From Branchiostoma lanceolatum (Eukaryota > Chordata > Leptocardii > Amphioxiformes > Branchiostomatidae): DNA of 64,000 bases. A program made the position numbers and the translations under genes. The number at the start of each line of letters is the position of its first letter. The first letter of the stretch is position 1. This document shows, piece after piece, positions 61,990 through 64,000 of this stretch. The stretch lies in NCBI RefSeq assembly GCF_035083965.1, contig NC_089727.1, positions 20,882,769 to 20,946,768 on the forward strand, read 5' to 3'. Under the pieces are notes generated by a model. The model saw nothing but the letters and a program-made list of their open reading frames with translations, did no database searches and was not told the DNA's origin.

Positions 61990-64000
61990 TGACTCAGGAT
62001 GTTGAAAGGTACTTGACTGATAACTTGTCGCAGAAATGCGCAGTTAACTGTTCTAAACTAACCACAAAATACGATGGGTATTCTTCGTTCCGTGTCTCTG
62101 TTGACTACAATGCTGTGTCGGAAGTCCTGTCCCCATCTTTCTGGCCATGTGGGATCCTAGTGCGCCGCTTTCACAGTAGGCGACGCTCTTCCACTTCTTA
62201 ACCATGGACTTGAAACAGAAACTGCGGATTGCATCGTATAACTGCCGCTCGGCCAAGAACTCAGTTGGAACAATCAAAAGTCTATGTGAATCAAATGACA
62301 TTATTATGTTGCAAGAACACTGGCTTCTGCCTGATGATATTCCTTTTTTAAGCAGCATTAGTCCTGAGTTTATGGCCTCCGGGAAATCTCCAGTAAATCT
62401 TGAAGCAGGGGTGCTACAAGGACGCCCGTATGGGGGAGTGAGGATCATGTGGAGAAAGACCCTATCTTCTGTCATATCTCCTGTTGACATTGATGATGAT
62501 AGTCTCATTGTTGTTATCTCCATGAAAAATGGAGATATAGTTTTGGGTGTGTCTGTGTGTGTGTTTGTCTGTTTGTTTGTCTGTTTGTGTTTCCGCACTA
62601 CTGTAGTCAGCATAACTCAAGAACCTCTTGATGGATTACAATGATATTTGGTATGTGGGCAGGTGTTGTGAAGCCAAAGTTCAAGGTCGATTTTGGGCCC
62701 CCTGGTATGTGACCTTGTTAGAATAGATTTGAATGGATGTCAATTACTTTGTGTATGTGTATATATGCCTTGTGATATGCAAGCAAATACTGACTCATTT
62801 CTTGAGAAGCTGGGTAAACTTGAGGCACTCTTGGAGGATTATAATTCGTATGCTACGGTAATCTTGGGCGATTTTAATGCCTCTCCTACAAGTAGATTTG
62901 GTGTATTGTTACAGACGTTTTGCGAGGAAACTGGATTACACTGCTCAGACAGGGAACTTCTTCCGGCAGATTCTTACACTTACCTCAGTGATGTCCATGC
63001 TTCCACATCATGGATCGATCACTGTCTGGCAAGTGACACGGCTCACCAAAACATCAACAATATTCAGGTGTTGCATGATTATATCTCCTCTGATCACTTT
63101 CCACTCTGTATCTCTTTAGATGCAAATTTCCCAGCCATAGCTAAGGCTGCACACTCCGAGATTCCTCGCAAAATCACTGACTGGGCCAGGGCGATGCCAG
63201 GCCAAATAGACATGTATCGTTTATCTGTGGACAGTTTTCTGTCAAACGTGGAAATTCCACTGGACGCAATGATTTGTAAGGATCCGAATTGTCAGGATCA
63301 AGCGCGTACTAATGCCCTCAACCTGTTTACCTGCCAATTAATTGCCACTCTAAAAGATTCTGCAAATTCCACTATAACTCAAAGAACGGGTTGCAATTCC
63401 TTTACACCTGTCCCCGGATGGAATGAGGTTGTTAAGGATTTGCATACGGCTGCACGTGAGGCCTACATTTTTTGGAGGGAAAGTGGCCGCGCCCTCGATC
63501 AGGTCCGATTTTTTCCTTAATGAATAAAGCCAGGGCAAAGTTTAAGTACGCCCTAAGACAGTGTAAACAGGAGGAAAACAGGGCAAGAGCCGACTCGACT
63601 GCGAAAAGTTTCAATGCCGGCCATACTAGAGAATTCTGGAAAAAGGTCCGTAGTACTAAATCCTCTCATTCTGGATAACCTAACACTATAGATGGTTGCT
63701 CTGGGGCTGAGCAGATCGCAGACATGTGGAGGAGTCATTTTGATAAACTGCTGAACTCTGTTAATAGTGAGGTACATAGACCTGCTGTTATGTCTGATTT
63801 GTCGACAGGTTGTCCTTTTGAATTTGATTCGGGGATGCAAATCTCTGCTGTGGAAGTATATGATATAATTAGAAACTTACCCAATGGAAAAGCGGTAGGG
63901 TCTGACGAAATCAGTAATGAACACCTTAAATATGCGGGGCCTAATCTTAGCATATGCTTATCACTATTGTTTTCAGCCGCGCTTGTCCATAACTTCATTC
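61990..64000 (+). pseudogene. Third LINE (different family): ORF1 end, endonuclease and start of RT, runs off the window
   Basis: The ORF1 tail ends KYDGYSSFRVSVDYNAV, FWPCGILVRRF and stop TAA 62199-62201; ORF2 ATG follows at 62204. ORF2 encodes an EEP endonuclease: LRIASYNCRSAKNSVGTIK, IIMLQEHWLLPDD, then after an inserted repeat ATVILGDFNASPTSRFG, TSWIDHCLAS and SSDHFPLCISL. It continues with a linker and the RT fingers, NLPNGKAVGSDEISNEHLKY. Breaks: repeat S copy 2 (62516-62714), a frameshift near 63485-63515 and a stop at 63676-63678. The catalytic RT motif lies beyond the window. The endonuclease motifs (NCR, QEHW, GDFN, SDH) are otherwise conserved, so decay looks recent. Confidence 0.88.
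62516..62714 (+). repeat. Dispersed repeat S, copy 2, in the LINE endonuclease
   Basis: Begins with the small palindrome ATCTCCATGAAAAATGGAGAT, then TG- and TTTG-rich sequence, AGCATAACTCAAGAACC, ATTACAATGATATTTGG and CCCCTGGTATGTGACC. It separates VVIS from VRIDLNG of the endonuclease. Confidence 0.85.

Noticed and set aside
1-64000. Bacterial-style operons, ribosome binding sites, origins or tRNA genes
   Set aside because: None supported. The sequence is clearly eukaryotic with introns, and no complete tRNA gene was seen; the only tRNA-like sequence is the SINE head near 16.0 kb.

Overview
The window is eukaryotic nuclear DNA. It has GT-AG introns, low gene density, microsatellites, and transposable elements of nearly every major class nested in one another. 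The mix (Harbinger with a MADF partner, Crypton-type recombinase, Ginger-like integrase with an OTU domain, several LINE families, TTAA-type MITEs, a SINE with a tRNA-like head) suggests a marine invertebrate, most like a lancelet (Branchiostoma). That assignment is inference; no ordinary host housekeeping gene is recognisable here.

Layout. 0.6-6.8 kb: a dispersed repeat, a self-nested TTAA-type MITE (family A) and a LINE reverse-transcriptase relic. 7.0-12.2 kb: a convergent gene pair typical of PIF/Harbinger transposons, a MADF-domain gene (+) and a DDE transposase (-). Both are broken, and a family B element (itself carrying a family A copy) lies between them. 13.6-15.2 kb: a tandem array of about 421-bp palindromic units, each holding two head-to-head sequences that look derived from 5S rRNA. 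15.7-19.9 kb: SINE, degenerate LINE (+), hairpin MITE, AT-rich duplication. 20.4-28.6 kb: one LINE on the minus strand, split by a foldback MITE and by a 4.1-kb element with terminal inverted repeats that encodes a DUF3504/Crypton-type tyrosine recombinase. The recombinase is in turn interrupted by a 1.66-kb inverted-repeat element inserted exactly between two codons. 29.3-34.2 kb: a 4.9-kb TTAA-flanked element with TIRs, an internal array of roughly 200-bp units and a small three-exon gene. 35.0-37.2 kb: a second family B element, again with family A inside, the latter interrupted by an RTE-like LINE fragment with a 12-bp target duplication. 37.9-40.5 kb: the last two exons of an unknown gene, two related foldback MITEs and an intact family A MITE.

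41.8-56.5 kb is the highlight. A 24-exon chain on the plus strand has consistent splice phases. It encodes an integrase (H2C2 finger, D,D-35-E), cysteine-rich modules and an OTU-type cysteine protease with its catalytic Cys and His motifs present, ending in a clean stop. One of its introns holds a 4.56-kb foldback element with inverted satellite arrays, and its 3' side carries a 70-bp minisatellite. 59.0-64.0 kb: an unknown intact minus-strand ORF, faint fragments, and the start of a third LINE that runs off the window.

The window is best read as a transposon-in-transposon region in which relative insertion ages can be deduced. Exon models come from hand-checking splice sites and phases; family names rest on motif recognition, not searches.
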